A stretch of DNA of 64,000 nt from Rhodovastum sp963714255 (GCA_963714255.1 CAVQNU010000030.1:62001-126000); one strand, 5' to 3'. Counted from the stretch's first letter, positions 25,437 through 34,844 are shown. Made by a program: numbers and translations. Notes: generated by a model from the letters alone, not told the origin.

Positions 25437-28046
25437 ATGACCGGACCGTTGACCGCGGGCGAGAGGCTCGCATCCCCCGCTTCCGAACCGCGGCCGCCGC
25501 GCCGTGGCCGCCCGCGGCTGCCGCGCCGGCGGCCGTCGCTGTTCGGGCCGCTGCGCTCGCTCGGCCGCCTGCTCGCGGCCCTGGCGGCGGTTGCCGTGCT
25601 CGGCATCACCTTGGCCGCGGTGGGCGGCTATGTGGCTTACGAGCGCTTTGCCGCCGGGCTGCCGGGCGTCGACGGCTTGCAGCATTACCAGCCGCGGGTG
25701 ATGAGCCGCGTCTATGCGGGCGACGCGCGGCTGCTGTCCGAACTCGCCACCGAGCGGCGCATCTTCGTGCCCGACAGCGCCATTCCCGACATCGTCAAGC
25801 ACGCCTTCCTGTCGGCTGAGGACCAGAACTTCTTCACCCACCGCGGCGTCGATCCGGCGGCGATCATCCGCGCCACGGTCACCAACATGATGAACTACGG
25901 CCAGGGGCGGCGGCCGATCGGCGCCTCCACCATCACCCAGCAGGTGGCCAAGAACATGCTGCTGGGCAGCAGCACCGAGGTGTCGCTGGCGCGCAAGGCG
26001 CGCGAGGCGATCCTGGCACTGCGGGTGGAGGAGACGCTCAGCAAGGAGCGCATCCTGGAGCTGTACCTGAACGAGATTTACCTCGGCCAGCAGGCCTACG
26101 GGGTGGCGGCGGCGGCGCAGGCCTATTTCAATAAGTCGCTTGATGAACTCACGCTGGCCGACGCGGCGTTCCTGGCGGCGCTGCCGAAGGCGCCGAACAA
26201 CTACAACCCGGCCCGCTTCCCCGACGCGGCGAAGGCACGGCGCGACTGGGTGCTCGACCGCATGGCCGAAGACCATGTCGTCACCACCGAGCAGGCAGCC
26301 GCGGCCAAGCTGCAGCCGATCGCGACGGCGCAGTACCGCCGCCCCGACATGGTGACCGGCGCCGAATATTTCGCCGAAGACGTGCGCCGCCGCCTGGTCG
26401 AGAAATTCGGCGCCGAGCAGACCACCACCGGCGGGCTGGTGGTGCACACCACGCTCGACCCGGTGCTGCAGGAAGCCGCCGACCACGCCCTGCGCGCCGG
26501 GCTGATGCGCTACGACCAGCGCCGCGGCGGCTGGCGCGGGCCGGTCACGCGGGTGCAGGCCGGCTCCGCCCTGCGCGCCACCTGGCCGACCCAGCTTCTG
26601 CAGACCGCCGCCCCGCCCGGCATGCTGCCGGAATGGCAGCTCGCGGTGGTGCTGGAGATCACCGACAGCGAGGCGAAGCTCGGCGTGCTCGGCCGCGGCC
26701 CGGCGGGCGCGCCGGCGGTGCTGCCGATGCTGCTCTCCGACCTTGGCTGGGCGCGGCCGGTGCAGGTGCCGCCCGGGCTGGTGGCGCCGCCGCCCGGCGC
26801 CTCGCTCGGCCCGGCGCCGCGCCGCATGGCCGACGTGGTGAGGCCGGGCGACGTGGTGATGGCGGAGTTCGTGCCGGCCGCGCCCGGGCAGCGGGGTGCG
26901 GGGCGGCTGCTGCTGCGCCAGATCCCGCTGGTGCAGGGCGCGCTGGTGTCGCTCGACCCGGCCACCGGCCGGGTGCTGGCCATGTCCGGCGGCTGGAGCT
27001 ACGAAATGTCGCAGTTCAACCGCGCCAGCCAGGCCAACCGGCAGCCGGGGTCCAGCTTCAAGCCGTTCGTTTACCTGACCGCGCTCGCCAACGGCGTGTC
27101 GCCCTCGCAGCGCTTCATGGACGCGCCCTTCGTGCTCGACCTCGGGGCGGCCGGGCAGTGGCGGCCGAACAACTACGAAATGGACTTCCTCGGCGCGGTG
27201 CCGCTGCGCATTGCGCTGGAGAAATCGCTCAACCTGGTGACCATCCGGGTGGCCAAGCAGGTCGGCATGGCGGCGGTGGCGCAGACGGCGATCGCCTTTC
27301 ACGAGGTCGACAGCATGCCGCACGTGCTGCCGGCCGCGCTGGGGGCGGTGGAAACCACGGTGCTGCGCGAGGCCGGCGCCTATGCCGGGTTCGCCGTCGG
27401 CGGGCGCGAGGTGGAGCCGACCCTGATCGACAGCGTGCAGGACCGCGACGGCACGGTGATCTGGCGGGCCGGCGGGCGCACCTGCCAGGGCTGCGACGAC
27501 CCGCAGCACCCGCCGGTGCTGCTCGATGAGCGCCAGCAACTGGTCGACCCGGCCAGCGTTTTCCAGCTGATCACCATGATGGAAGGCGTGGTGACGCGCG
27601 GCACCGGCTTCGGGGCGGCGCAGGGGCTGGACCGGGTGGTCGCCGGCAAGACCGGCACCGGCCAGGACTTCCAGGACGACTGGTTCGGCGGCTTCACCCC
27701 CGACCTGGTGACCGTGGTGTGGGTGGGCTTCGACGCCCCGACCTCGCTCGGCGACAAGGAGACGGGGGCGGCCAACGCGGTGCCGATCTGGCACGATTTC
27801 ATGACGGCCGCGCTGAAGGGGCGGCCGAAGCTCGACTTCGTGATGCCGCCGGGGGTGACGATGGCAAGCTGGGAGTCCGGCTGGGGTACCGTCACCGACG
27901 CTTTCAAACCCGGCCAGGCGCCGGGCTCGTCCGAGCCGATCGGCGGGGCGCCGGCGGGCGGCGAGGCCTCCGAATCGCCCGCCGCGAGCGCGCCGGCCCC
28001 CTCGCACGCCGCCGGGGTCGACAGCGGCCTGGGCGGGCTGTATTGA
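25437..28046 (+). CDS. mrcA: Penicillin-binding protein 1A (class A bifunctional PBP)
   Basis: Inner-membrane peptidoglycan glycosyltransferase and transpeptidase (869 aa). A cytoplasmic Arg/Pro-rich tail precedes the membrane anchor (about residues 40-68). The glycosyltransferase domain has EDQNFFTHRGVDP (catalytic Glu) and GASTITQQVAKNML. The transpeptidase has S539-S-F-K542 (nucleophile Ser539), S597-L-N599 and K738-T-G-T. An OB-like insertion lies between the two, as in PBP1A. The C-terminus is a Pro/Ala/Ser-rich tail. It lies between the amidase gene and prfB, a conserved alphaproteobacterial order, tying septum cleavage and wall synthesis together. Confidence 0.93.
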   Translation: MTGPLTAGERLASPASEPRPPRRGRPRLPRRRPSLFGPLRSLGRLLAALAAVAVLGITLAAVGGYVAYERFAAGLPGVDGLQHYQPRVMSRVYAGDARLLSELATERRIFVPDSAIPDIVKHAFLSAEDQNFFTHRGVDPAAIIRATVTNMMNYGQGRRPIGASTITQQVAKNMLLGSSTEVSLARKAREAILALRVEETLSKERILELYLNEIYLGQQAYGVAAAAQAYFNKSLDELTLADAAFLAALPKAPNNYNPARFPDAAKARRDWVLDRMAEDHVVTTEQAAAAKLQPIATAQYRRPDMVTGAEYFAEDVRRRLVEKFGAEQTTTGGLVVHTTLDPVLQEAADHALRAGLMRYDQRRGGWRGPVTRVQAGSALRATWPTQLLQTAAPPGMLPEWQLAVVLEITDSEAKLGVLGRGPAGAPAVLPMLLSDLGWARPVQVPPGLVAPPPGASLGPAPRRMADVVRPGDVVMAEFVPAAPGQRGAGRLLLRQIPLVQGALVSLDPATGRVLAMSGGWSYEMSQFNRASQANRQPGSSFKPFVYLTALANGVSPSQRFMDAPFVLDLGAAGQWRPNNYEMDFLGAVPLRIALEKSLNLVTIRVAKQVGMAAVAQTAIAFHEVDSMPHVLPAALGAVETTVLREAGAYAGFAVGGREVEPTLIDSVQDRDGTVIWRAGGRTCQGCDDPQHPPVLLDERQQLVDPASVFQLITMMEGVVTRGTGFGAAQGLDRVVAGKTGTGQDFQDDWFGGFTPDLVTVVWVGFDAPTSLGDKETGAANAVPIWHDFMTAALKGRPKLDFVMPPGVTMASWESGWGTVTDAFKPGQAPGSSEPIGGAPAGGEASESPAASAPAPSHAAGVDSGLGGLY

Positions 28047-28073
28047 CCCCGCCCTTGTCCGGAGCCCTGCACC

Positions 28074-29205
28074 ATGTCCGCCGAAGCCGACGCCCTCAAC
28101 GAACAGATCAAGCAGTCGGTGGCACTGCTGAGGAGGCATCTTTGACTGGGATGTCGCACTCCCCCGCCTCGACGAGCTGAACAACCGCGCCGAAGACCCC
28201 GGTCTGTGGAATAACGCCGCCGCCGCACAGGCGCTGATGCGCGAGCGCAACCGGCTGGCCGCCCAGATCGAGGGCGTGCGGACGCTGGAGCGCGAGGTGG
28301 CCGACGCGATGGAACTGATCGCGCTCGCCGAGGCCGAGGCCGACGCCGCCATGGTGGCCGACGGCATCGCCAGCCTGCGCGCTCTGGCCGAGGACGCGAA
28401 GCGGCGGGAGATCGAAAGCCTGCTGTCGGGCGAGGCGGACGGCAACGACGCCTATGTCGAAATCAACGCCGGCGCCGGCGGCACCGAGGCGCAGGACTGG
28501 GCGCAGATGCTGGAGCGCATGTACACGCGCTGGGCCGAGCAGCGCGGCTACAAGGTGCAGAAAATGGAGGAAAGCGAGGGCGAGCAGGCCGGCATCAAAT
28601 CGGTGACGCTGCAGGTCAGCGGCCCGACCGCCTATGGCTGGCTGAAGACCGAGGCCGGCGTGCACCGGCTGGTGCGCATCAGCCCGTTCGACGCGGCGGC
28701 GCGGCGGCAGACCAGTTTCGCCAGCGTCTGGGTGTATCCGGTGGTGGACGACACGATCGAAATCGAGATCGATCCGAGCGACCTGAAGGTGGACACGTTC
28801 CGCGCCTCCGGCGCCGGCGGCCAGCACGTCAACAAGACCGAAAGTGCCATTCGCATCACCCATATTCCGACCGGCATCGTGGTGGCCTGCCAGACCGACC
28901 GCAGCCAGCACCGCAACCGGGCGACTGCGATGGGCATGCTGAAGGCGCGGATGTACGAGCAGGAACTGCAGCGGCGGGAGGCGGTGTCGAACGCGCAGGA
29001 GGCGGCGAAGACCGAAATCGGCTGGGGGCACCAAATTCGCAGCTATGTGCTGGCGCCGTATCAGTTGGTGAAGGATTTGCGGACCGGGGTGGAGAAGGGG
29101 AACCCCGACGCGGTGCTCGGCGGGGCGCTGGACGAGTTCATGGCGGCGGCGCTGGCGGCGCGGGTGGGGGCGACGCGAAGCGAGGCGAGCGCGCAGGCGC
29201 AGTAG
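28074..29205 (+). CDS. prfB: Peptide chain release factor 2, with programmed +1 frameshift
   Basis: RF2 (376 aa after frameshifting) ends translation at UGA and UAA. The first 23 codons from ATG 28074 run to CTT-TGA at 28140-28145. A +1 shift then continues with GAC TGG GAT to the stop at 29203. The peptidyl-tRNA hydrolysis motif GGQ is in RASGAGGQHVNKTESA, and the stop-codon-reading SPF tripeptide is in RLVRISPFDAAARRQT. Low RF2 levels let ribosomes pause at the in-frame UGA and shift, so the protein controls its own synthesis. It follows PBP1A by 27 bp. Confidence 0.95.
28131..28146 (+). promoter_or_regulatory. prfB: prfB programmed +1 frameshift site
   Basis: AGGAGG, a strong internal Shine-Dalgarno-like sequence, is followed three bases later by CTT TGA C. 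This is the classic RF2 recoding signal: stalled ribosome, internal anti-SD pairing and slippage from CUU onto UUU, bypassing the in-frame UGA at 28143-28145. Confidence 0.95.
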
Positions 29206-29206
29206 C

Positions 29207-29356
29207 CGGGGCGTTGCCCCGGACCCCACCAGGGGGCTTTGCCCCCTGGACCCCCACCAAGGGCAAAGCCCTTGGAACCCAGTCTTAAGTCATGGGTTCC
29301 AAGGGGCCACGGCCCCTTGGCGGGTCCAGGGCAGAGCCCTGGCCTTCCTTGCTTAA
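29207..29356. repeat. Two-arm palindromic repeat without core
   Basis: Begins one base after the prfB stop. The left half holds three variant hairpins (CCGGGGCGTTGCCCCGG, CAGGGGGCTTTGCCCCCTG and CAAGGGCAAAGCCCTTG), then CTTAAG. The right half is a canonical arm ending in AGGGCAGAGCCCTGGCCTTCC. The remaining bases to 29452 carry only the promoter and leader of the next gene. Confidence 0.8.
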
Positions 29357-29452
29357 CAGGTCTTTGCCCGACGCCCTGAACCGCCTAGGCTGCAACCCAG
29401 CCGCGCGCCCCGCGCGGCGGGACCCATTCATACCAAGCAAGGGATTGACCGC

Positions 29453-30553
29453 ATGATCAGAAGGACCCTGTTGGCTTGCGCGGCCGCGTTCGCGCTCGGC
29501 GCGACGGCGCCGGCGAAGGCCGACATCCAGATCGGCGTGGCCGGCCCGATCACCGGCAGCAATGCAACCTTCGGCGTTCAGCTGCGTGAAGGCGCCGAGC
29601 AGGCGGTGGCCGACCTCAATGCCAAGGGTGGCGTGCTCGGCCAGAAGCTGGTGCTGAACATCGGCGACGACGCCTGCGACCCCAAGCAGGCCGTTTCGGT
29701 CGCCAACGACCTGGTGAGCAAGAAGGTCGTATTCGTGGCCGGCCATTTCTGCTCCAGCAGTTCCATCCCGGCGAGCAAGGTTTACACCGAGGAGGGGGTT
29801 CTGCAGATCACCCCGGCCTCGACCAATCCGAAGTTCACCGACGAGGGCAGCTGGAACACGTTCCGTACCTGCGGGCGCGACGACCAGCAGGGCGCGGTGG
29901 CCGCCGCCTACATCGCCAAGAATTACCGCGATCACAAGATCGCGATCCTGCACGACAATTCGGGCTACGGCAAAGGCCTCGCGGACGAGACCAAGAAGGC
30001 GCTGAACAAGCTCGGCGTGAAGGAAACCGTTTATTCAGCCTATACGCCGGGTGAAAAAGACTATTCCGCTCTGGTCAGCCGGCTGAAGCAGGCGGGCGTG
30101 AACCTGATCTATGTCGGCGGCTACCAGACCGAAATCGGGCTGATCAAGCGCCAGTCGGTCCAGCAGGGTTTGACCGCAGTGCTGATCGGCGGCGACGCGC
30201 TGGTGACCCAGGAATACTGGCAGATCACCGGCGATACCGGCGAAGGCACGCTGATGACCTTCCCCTCCGACCCGCGCGCCCGCCCGACCGCGGCGGCCGT
30301 GGTGAAGGAATTCAAGGACAAGGGCATCGATCCCGAGGGCTACGTGCTTTACACCTATGCCGCGATTCAAGTCTGGGCCGCGGCGGCCACCAAGGCCGGC
30401 AGCACCGATCCAAAGAAGGTGGCGGCGGCGTTGAAGGCGGGCGGTCCGTGGGACACGGTGCTGGGCAAGGTCGCCTTCGACAAGAAGGGCGACGTGAAGG
30501 ATTCCGACTACGTGCTGTATCTCTGGCACAACGGCAGCTACAGCCAGATGTAA
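29453..30553 (+). CDS. Branched-chain amino-acid ABC transporter substrate-binding protein
   Basis: A periplasmic Leu/Ile/Val-binding-type protein (366 aa) that delivers its ligand to an ABC importer. The signal peptide is residues 1-23 (AKA). The mature sequence begins DIQIGVAGPITGSNATFGVQ and contains the conserved VAGHFCSSSSIPAS ligand-binding loop, two cysteine positions (DDACDP and GHFC) typical of LivJ/LivK, and FRTCGRDDQQG. The permease and ATPase genes are not adjacent, so it serves a transporter encoded elsewhere. A strong terminator follows at 30581. Confidence 0.9.
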   Translation: MIRRTLLACAAAFALGATAPAKADIQIGVAGPITGSNATFGVQLREGAEQAVADLNAKGGVLGQKLVLNIGDDACDPKQAVSVANDLVSKKVVFVAGHFCSSSSIPASKVYTEEGVLQITPASTNPKFTDEGSWNTFRTCGRDDQQGAVAAAYIAKNYRDHKIAILHDNSGYGKGLADETKKALNKLGVKETVYSAYTPGEKDYSALVSRLKQAGVNLIYVGGYQTEIGLIKRQSVQQGLTAVLIGGDALVTQEYWQITGDTGEGTLMTFPSDPRARPTAAAVVKEFKDKGIDPEGYVLYTYAAIQVWAAAATKAGSTDPKKVAAALKAGGPWDTVLGKVAFDKKGDVKDSDYVLYLWHNGSYSQM

Positions 30554-30580
30554 TTCGCCCGGTTTGGAGCATGCGGCCGA

Positions 30581-30610
30581 AGGCCCGGGGGCACATCCCC
30601 GGGCCTTTTT
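30581..30610 (+). terminator. Rho-independent terminator
   Basis: Perfect 10-bp stem AGGCCCGGGG / CCCCGGGCCT with loop GCACAT, followed by TTTT. It ends the binding-protein transcript 28 nt past its stop, just before a convergent flavin-reductase gene. Confidence 0.9.
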
Positions 30611-30620
30611 CCGTTTTCTC

Positions 30621-31118
30621 TCAGCCCGGAACGGTCACCCGCACCGGGTGGTAGCGGCGGCCGAAATAAATCAGCCCCTCATGGTCCTTGCCCGCTTCGA
30701 TCGCTTCGACCTCGCAGAACAGCACCGAATGGGTGCCGACCTCGAGCACCTGGGTAATCCGGCAGTCGAACGATACCAGCGCGTCCTGCAGCACCGGCGC
30801 GCCGGTGACCAGGGTGGCCCATGCGCCGGCGGCGAAGCGCCCGTTCATGTCGCAGTCGGTCATGCCGGCGAATACCGGCGAAAGATGTTCCTGCGCCGCG
30901 GCGAGGGTGTTCACGCACAGCACGCCGTTCAGCTTGAACGCCGGGTTGGCATCGCTGGCGCGGTTCTGGCACACAAGCAAGGTCGGCGGGTCGTCGGAGA
31001 CGCTGGTCACCGCCGACGCCGTGAACCCGTGCCGGCCGGCCGGCCCCGCCGTGGTGATCACATGCACCGCGGCGCCGAGCCGTGTCATGGCGTCGCGATA
31101 AGTCTGGCGGTTGACCAC
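30621..31118 (-). CDS. Flavin reductase-like protein (FMN-binding split barrel)
   Basis: A short-chain flavin reductase of the HpaC/RutF group (165 aa), supplying FMNH2 or FADH2 to a partner monooxygenase. Family features are RDAMTRLGAAVHVITT, GFTASAVTSVSDDPPTLLVCQNR, NTLAAAQEHLSPVFAG and the C-terminal GLIYFGRRYHPV. I chose the GTG at 31118 because AAGGGAG lies 6-7 nt upstream; an upstream TTG at 31148 lacks this. No oxygenase gene is adjacent, so the partner is unknown. Confidence 0.82.
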   Translation of the reverse strand: MVNRQTYRDAMTRLGAAVHVITTAGPAGRHGFTASAVTSVSDDPPTLLVCQNRASDANPAFKLNGVLCVNTLAAAQEHLSPVFAGMTDCDMNGRFAAGAWATLVTGAPVLQDALVSFDCRITQVLEVGTHSVLFCEVEAIEAGKDHEGLIYFGRRYHPVRVTVPG

Positions 31119-31384
31119 GCCTCGCTCCCTTGGCAAGCCGCTGCGCAATTACGCAAGCCGGACCTGCCCGTTCCGGCATGCTGCGTTCGTATGGGTCTGC
31201 GTGACCGGCGGCGCAAGCCGGTTTCAGGCGCGCCGATCGCATCGAGACCCCAGCGTTGCGTTACTTGGTGGCCTGCCTTGCGTTGAGGGCGGAGGCGCTT
31301 GCGCCCCTTGCCTGGTGGCGCGCCGGCGTGACATCGTGGTTAAATCATCGGCGGCGAGCGTCGCCAGTTCCGGGGGAGTTCGTC

Positions 31385-31597
31385 ATGACAGCCGCGCCCG
31401 TCATCGATCTTGCCGCGGAAGCCAACGAAGCCTGCCTGCAGGCCGTTCCCGGGGCGGTGTTCCTGCAGCTTCGCCGTACCGAGGGCACGAAAGTGGTGCG
31501 GCGCATGTTCGTTGAAATGACGCCGCATGAGGCCCGCGACCTGGCCCGTGACCTGCACGCCAGCATCCGCCAGGCCGAGCGGCCTTTGCGGGGGTGA
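31385..31597 (+). CDS. Small conserved-looking cytoplasmic protein
   Basis: A 70-residue protein with no signal or membrane segment. A GGGGGAG ribosome-binding site lies about 7 nt before the ATG. The sequence has a beta-rich middle (AVFLQLRRTEGTKVVRRMFVEM) and an amphipathic C-terminal helix (TPHEARDLARDLHASIRQAE). It resembles small single-domain proteins of unknown function. It stands alone, and a repeat hairpin starts 6 bp after its stop. Confidence 0.6.
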   Translation: MTAAPVIDLAAEANEACLQAVPGAVFLQLRRTEGTKVVRRMFVEMTPHEARDLARDLHASIRQAERPLRG

Positions 31598-31602
31598 CCG
31601 CG

Positions 31603-31640
31603 TAAGGAAGGCCAGGGCAGAGCCCTGACCTTCCTTACTT
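31603..31640. repeat. Single hairpin of the palindromic repeat family
   Basis: AAGGAAGGCCAGGGCAG and its near complement AGCCCTGACCTTCCTT; one mismatch in the stem. It separates the small protein gene from the convergent MFS gene and contains the MFS stop codon at 31635. Confidence 0.8.
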
Positions 31641-32855
31641 GCCCATCCGAACCCGCTCGATGTCCGGCAGGAACCAGGTCAGCAGGCCAAGCAGCGGCAG
31701 CCAGGCGCAAATCCCGTAGACGAGATCGATCGAGGTAAAATCGGCCAGTTCACCCAGCGCGGCGGCGCCGAGCCCGCCGAGGCCGAACGAAAAGCCGAAG
31801 AAAATGCCCGACACCATGCCAACCCGGCCCGGCATGAGTTCCTGCGCGAACACCAGGATGGCCGACAAGGCCGAGGACATGATGAATCCGACCGGAACGG
31901 TGAGCGCCACCGTCCAGAACAGGTTGGCGTGCGGCAGCATCAGGGTGAACGGCAGCGGGCCGAGGATGGAGAACCAGATCACGTAGCGCCGGCCGAAATG
32001 GTCGCCCACCGGGCCGCCCAGCAGCGTGCCCAGCGCCGAGGCGGCGAGGTAGATGAACAGATAGAGCTGCGCCGTCTGCACCGGAATGGTGAACCGGTGG
32101 ATCAGGTAGAAAGTGAAGAACGTGCCGAGGCTGGCCGAGTAGAAACTTTTCGAGAACATCAAGGTTGCCAGCACGGCAATGGCACGCCGCACCAAAGCCG
32201 GCGGATGGGCCGGCGGCGCCGCGTCGGCGGCGCGGACGCTGCGGCGCGCGGCGTGATGGTGGCGCTTGTACCAGGCGCCCACCTGGGCCAGCACGATGAT
32301 GGCGGTCAGCGCGGCGAGGGAAAACCAGGCGAGGCTGCCCTGGCCCTGCGGCAGCACGACGAAGGCGGCCAGCAGCGGTCCGGCCGCGGTGCCGAAATTG
32401 CCGCCGAGCTGGAACAGCGACTGCGCCAGCCCGTGCCGCCCGCCCGAGGCCAGCCGGGCCATGCGCGAGGATTCCGGGTGGAACACCGACGAGCCGGTGC
32501 CGACCAGCGCCGCGCCGGCCAGCAGGGCGCCATAGCTGCCGGCCTGCGACAGGATCAGCAGCCCGGCCAGGGTGAACGACATCCCCACCGCGAGCGAGTA
32601 GGGCTGGGAGTGCCGGTCGGTGTACAGCCCGACCAACGGCTGCAGCAGCGAGGCGGTAAGCTGGAAGGTCAGGGTAATCAGGCCGATCTGGCCGAAGTCG
32701 AGGCCGTACGTGGTCTTGAGGATCGGATAGATCGCCGGCAGCAGCGATTGCTGCATGTCGTTCAGCATGTGGCAGAAGCTGAGGGCGACCAGCACCGAAA
32801 AATTGGTTCCCGTGACAATCGCGGGGCGGGCGGGCAGGGCGGTGGTCACGGACAT
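31635..32855 (-). CDS. MFS transporter, fosmidomycin-resistance (Fsr) type
   Basis: A twelve-helix inner-membrane exporter (406 aa). The N-terminal SFCHMLNDMQQSLLPAIYPILK and FHPESSRMARLASGGRHGLAQS motifs are characteristic of the Fsr group, whose E. coli member pumps out fosmidomycin. PLVGLYTDRHSQPY is the cytoplasmic loop 2-3 motif. The start at 32855 (MSVTTALPAR) is preferred over a longer frame at 32918, which would add a non-family basic segment. The natural substrate is unknown. It stands alone between convergent and same-strand unrelated genes. Confidence 0.82.
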   Translation of the reverse strand: MSVTTALPARPAIVTGTNFSVLVALSFCHMLNDMQQSLLPAIYPILKTTYGLDFGQIGLITLTFQLTASLLQPLVGLYTDRHSQPYSLAVGMSFTLAGLLILSQAGSYGALLAGAALVGTGSSVFHPESSRMARLASGGRHGLAQSLFQLGGNFGTAAGPLLAAFVVLPQGQGSLAWFSLAALTAIIVLAQVGAWYKRHHHAARRSVRAADAAPPAHPPALVRRAIAVLATLMFSKSFYSASLGTFFTFYLIHRFTIPVQTAQLYLFIYLAASALGTLLGGPVGDHFGRRYVIWFSILGPLPFTLMLPHANLFWTVALTVPVGFIMSSALSAILVFAQELMPGRVGMVSGIFFGFSFGLGGLGAAALGELADFTSIDLVYGICAWLPLLGLLTWFLPDIERVRMGK

Positions 32856-32981
32856 GCGGACGGCTTCCAGGACTGCGGGGCGGCGCAAAACTATGGCGGC
32901 CGCGGATCGCCCGCCCAATCCCTGATTCCGGGGGTCAGGTTTGCGGGGCGGGAGCGATCGGCCCGGGGATGCGGGCGCGGC

Positions 32982-33728
32982 TCAGCGGCGCGCCGATAAC
33001 AGCGCCGCCGCGCCGCCCACCGCGTCGCGGAAGGCCGCGTCGAACGACACCCCGGCGATGCCCCAATCGTGGTCGCGTCCCTCCCAGGCCATGTGCCAGG
33101 CGCCGACCCAGCCGGCATCGGCCTCGCTCCAGCGCAGCGTTCCGACCAGAGGCACTGTGCCGGGGAGGTCCGCCTGCGGCACGGCACGCGGCGGCAGGGC
33201 GACGCGCATGCCGAAGCGCGCCGCCGCTTGCAGCAGTGCCTCGCGCTGCCGCTCGCCGTCATCGGCATCGTTCGACAGCGGATAGGTGTGGCCGTCCTGT
33301 TCCTGCACGACGATGCGCGCGAGCAGCCGGGGCCGCGGCTCGGGCCACACGGCGTGACCCAGCTGCGCCAGTGCGGCGGCGATGCCGGCCGGATCGAAAT
33401 GGGCGATGTAGTCCCAGGGCCGCTCGCGCGTGCCCTGCTCGTCGTGGTGGGGGATATCGGTCATCCGGTCGAGGAACACTTCGTCCTGCAGCAACCCGGC
33501 CGCGCCGATCGTATCGACCCGCGGGTCCTCGGCGAGTGCCGGATCGCCGGATGCCTTCACCAACGCCCAGCGCAATGCCTGCGGCAGCGCTTCGGCGCGG
33601 CTTGCGGGGCCGGTGCCGGTGACGATGGCGCGGCCCTCGTACAGGTCGGCGCGGGCGATGACGGGGGCCAGCAGCAGCACCGCCAGCATCAGCGGGCGGA
33701 GGGGCGGCAGGGCGCGGTCAACGCGCAT
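32982..33728 (-). CDS. DUF2066 domain-containing exported protein
   Basis: An exported protein (248 aa) of the DUF2066 family, of unknown role. A hydrophobic signal (PLMLAVLLLAPVIARA) is followed by the conserved start DLYEGRAIVTGTG, then RAEALPQALRWALVKASGDP and DYIAHFDPAGIAAALAQLG. The MRVDRAL start at 33728 is favoured by AAGGA about 10 nt upstream; an in-frame ATG at 33749 is also possible. It is transcribed leftwards, divergent from the ParB-like gene. Confidence 0.75.
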   Translation of the reverse strand: MRVDRALPPLRPLMLAVLLLAPVIARADLYEGRAIVTGTGPASRAEALPQALRWALVKASGDPALAEDPRVDTIGAAGLLQDEVFLDRMTDIPHHDEQGTRERPWDYIAHFDPAGIAAALAQLGHAVWPEPRPRLLARIVVQEQDGHTYPLSNDADDGERQREALLQAAARFGMRVALPPRAVPQADLPGTVPLVGTLRWSEADAGWVGAWHMAWEGRDHDWGIAGVSFDAAFRDAVGGAAALLSARR

Positions 33729-33896
33729 TTCGCCATGATCCTTGTTCATCAACAAGGCGCCTTTCATCAACAGGGCGCCGGATGCGTGATCCGGTTAGTC
33801 TGGCGCGCGGCCGGGACCGACGCAAATTGTCTTCACGGCGCCGGCCGGACGACCGGTCCGTCCACGCCGGATACGCCATCACAAGGGGGGAGTCCG

Positions 33897-34517
33897 ATGG
33901 TTGTTGACCGCGAACCCGTTCTGCATCCAGTCGCCATCGCGGATCTGCGCCCGACGCAGATCACGGTGGGATTGCACGAAGTCGCGGCGCGGCGAAAGGC
34001 ATGGCGCGCCAAGGGTGTCACCAAAGCCGCCGACTTTCTCGGCCGCAACATGATTCCGGTGATCCGCGGGCCGAAGCAGCGACACTATATCATCGACCAC
34101 CATCACCTCGCCCTGGCGCTGCACGACGAAAAGGTGGAGCACGTGCTGATCACCGTCGTCGCCGACCTGCAGCGGCTGGAGGCGGACGCCTTCTGGTTCG
34201 TGCTCGACAACCGCGGCTGGATGCACCCGTTCGACGATCAGGGCCGGCGGCGCGGTTACGAGGACATTCCGAAAGCGGTCGAGGCGCTGGTCGACGACCC
34301 GTTCCGTTCGCTGGCCGGTGCATTGCGCCGCATCGGCGGGTTCGCCAAGGACACGACGCCGTTCAGCGAGTTCCTGTGGGCCGATTTCCTGCGCCGGCGG
34401 ATGAAAAGAAAGGATGTGGAACGGGATTTCGACGCGGCGGTGGAGCAGGCGCTGACCTTCGCGCGAAGCACGGACGCCGATTATCTGCCCGGCTGGTGCG
34501 GGCCCACCGGGGAGTGA
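33897..34517 (+). CDS. ParB-like nuclease-superfamily protein (ParBc_2 type)
   Basis: A 206-residue cytoplasmic protein of the ParB/sulfiredoxin superfamily, in the group described as putative ParB-like nucleases (ParBc_2). The conserved stretch is LRPTQITVGLHEVAARRKAW, then IPVIRGPKQRHYIIDHHHLA, where the ParB-type GxxRxxxxxxHH nucleotide-binding pattern is seen. No helix-turn-helix or ParA partner is present, so it is not a partition system. The start has AAGGGGGGAG 5 nt upstream. The substrate and role are unknown. Confidence 0.7.
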   Translation: MVVDREPVLHPVAIADLRPTQITVGLHEVAARRKAWRAKGVTKAADFLGRNMIPVIRGPKQRHYIIDHHHLALALHDEKVEHVLITVVADLQRLEADAFWFVLDNRGWMHPFDDQGRRRGYEDIPKAVEALVDDPFRSLAGALRRIGGFAKDTTPFSEFLWADFLRRRMKRKDVERDFDAAVEQALTFARSTDADYLPGWCGPTGE

Positions 34518-34530
34518 TACGGGTTGCTCC

Positions 34531-34575
34531 GGAGCGCTCTGACAGTAAACGGTTAGAGCGCTCCATCTCTTTGTT
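34531..34575 (+). terminator. Hairpin after the ParB-like gene
   Basis: Perfect 10-bp stem GGAGCGCTCT / AGAGCGCTCC (34531-34540 and 34555-34564) with a 14-nt loop, followed by a moderately T-rich stretch (ATCTCTTTGTT). It is a probable intrinsic terminator 14 nt after the stop. Confidence 0.6.
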
Positions 34576-34625
34576 TTGGCGAGTAACTTTGCCGGCTGGC
34601 TGTCGCCGGTCGGGCCGATGTTGCT

Positions 34626-34844
34626 CTAACCGCCGGCGGTCAGCGCATTTTTTGACGCCCTGATCAGCGCGGGCACGACCGACGGGATATCGATTCCCGC
34701 GCGTCCCCCGGCGGGCCCGGGCGCGACGCCGGCAAGAACGAAAGGAACGACCTGGGGACCGATCGCGCCCTCGGCGGCGCATTGGTTCTTGTTGTCGTGG
34801 CACACGGCGATGCCGGCGCTCGATTTATCGGCGCGCGTGAACAA
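34626..34844 (-). CDS. Possible small protein or gene fragment
   Basis: An open frame of 72 codons from a TTG, containing AVCHDNKNQCAAEGAIGPQ and ending SVVPALIRASKNALTAGG. The amino-acid make-up looks protein-like, but there is no clear ribosome-binding site, start or family. It may be the 3' remnant of a larger exported-protein gene. I see no other gene in the 34518-34868 gap. Confidence 0.25.
   Translation of the reverse strand: MFTRADKSSAGIAVCHDNKNQCAAEGAIGPQVVPFVLAGVAPGPAGGRAGIDIPSVVPALIRASKNALTAGG

Noticed and set aside
24417..28445. 1342-codon open frame opposite amidase and PBP1A
   Set aside because: Shadow of two well-identified genes and part of prfB; no domain content.
33897..34517. 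ParB of a plasmid or chromosome partition system
   Set aside because: No ParA gene, no helix-turn-helix and no parS-like palindromes; the sequence fits the ParBc_2 group instead.
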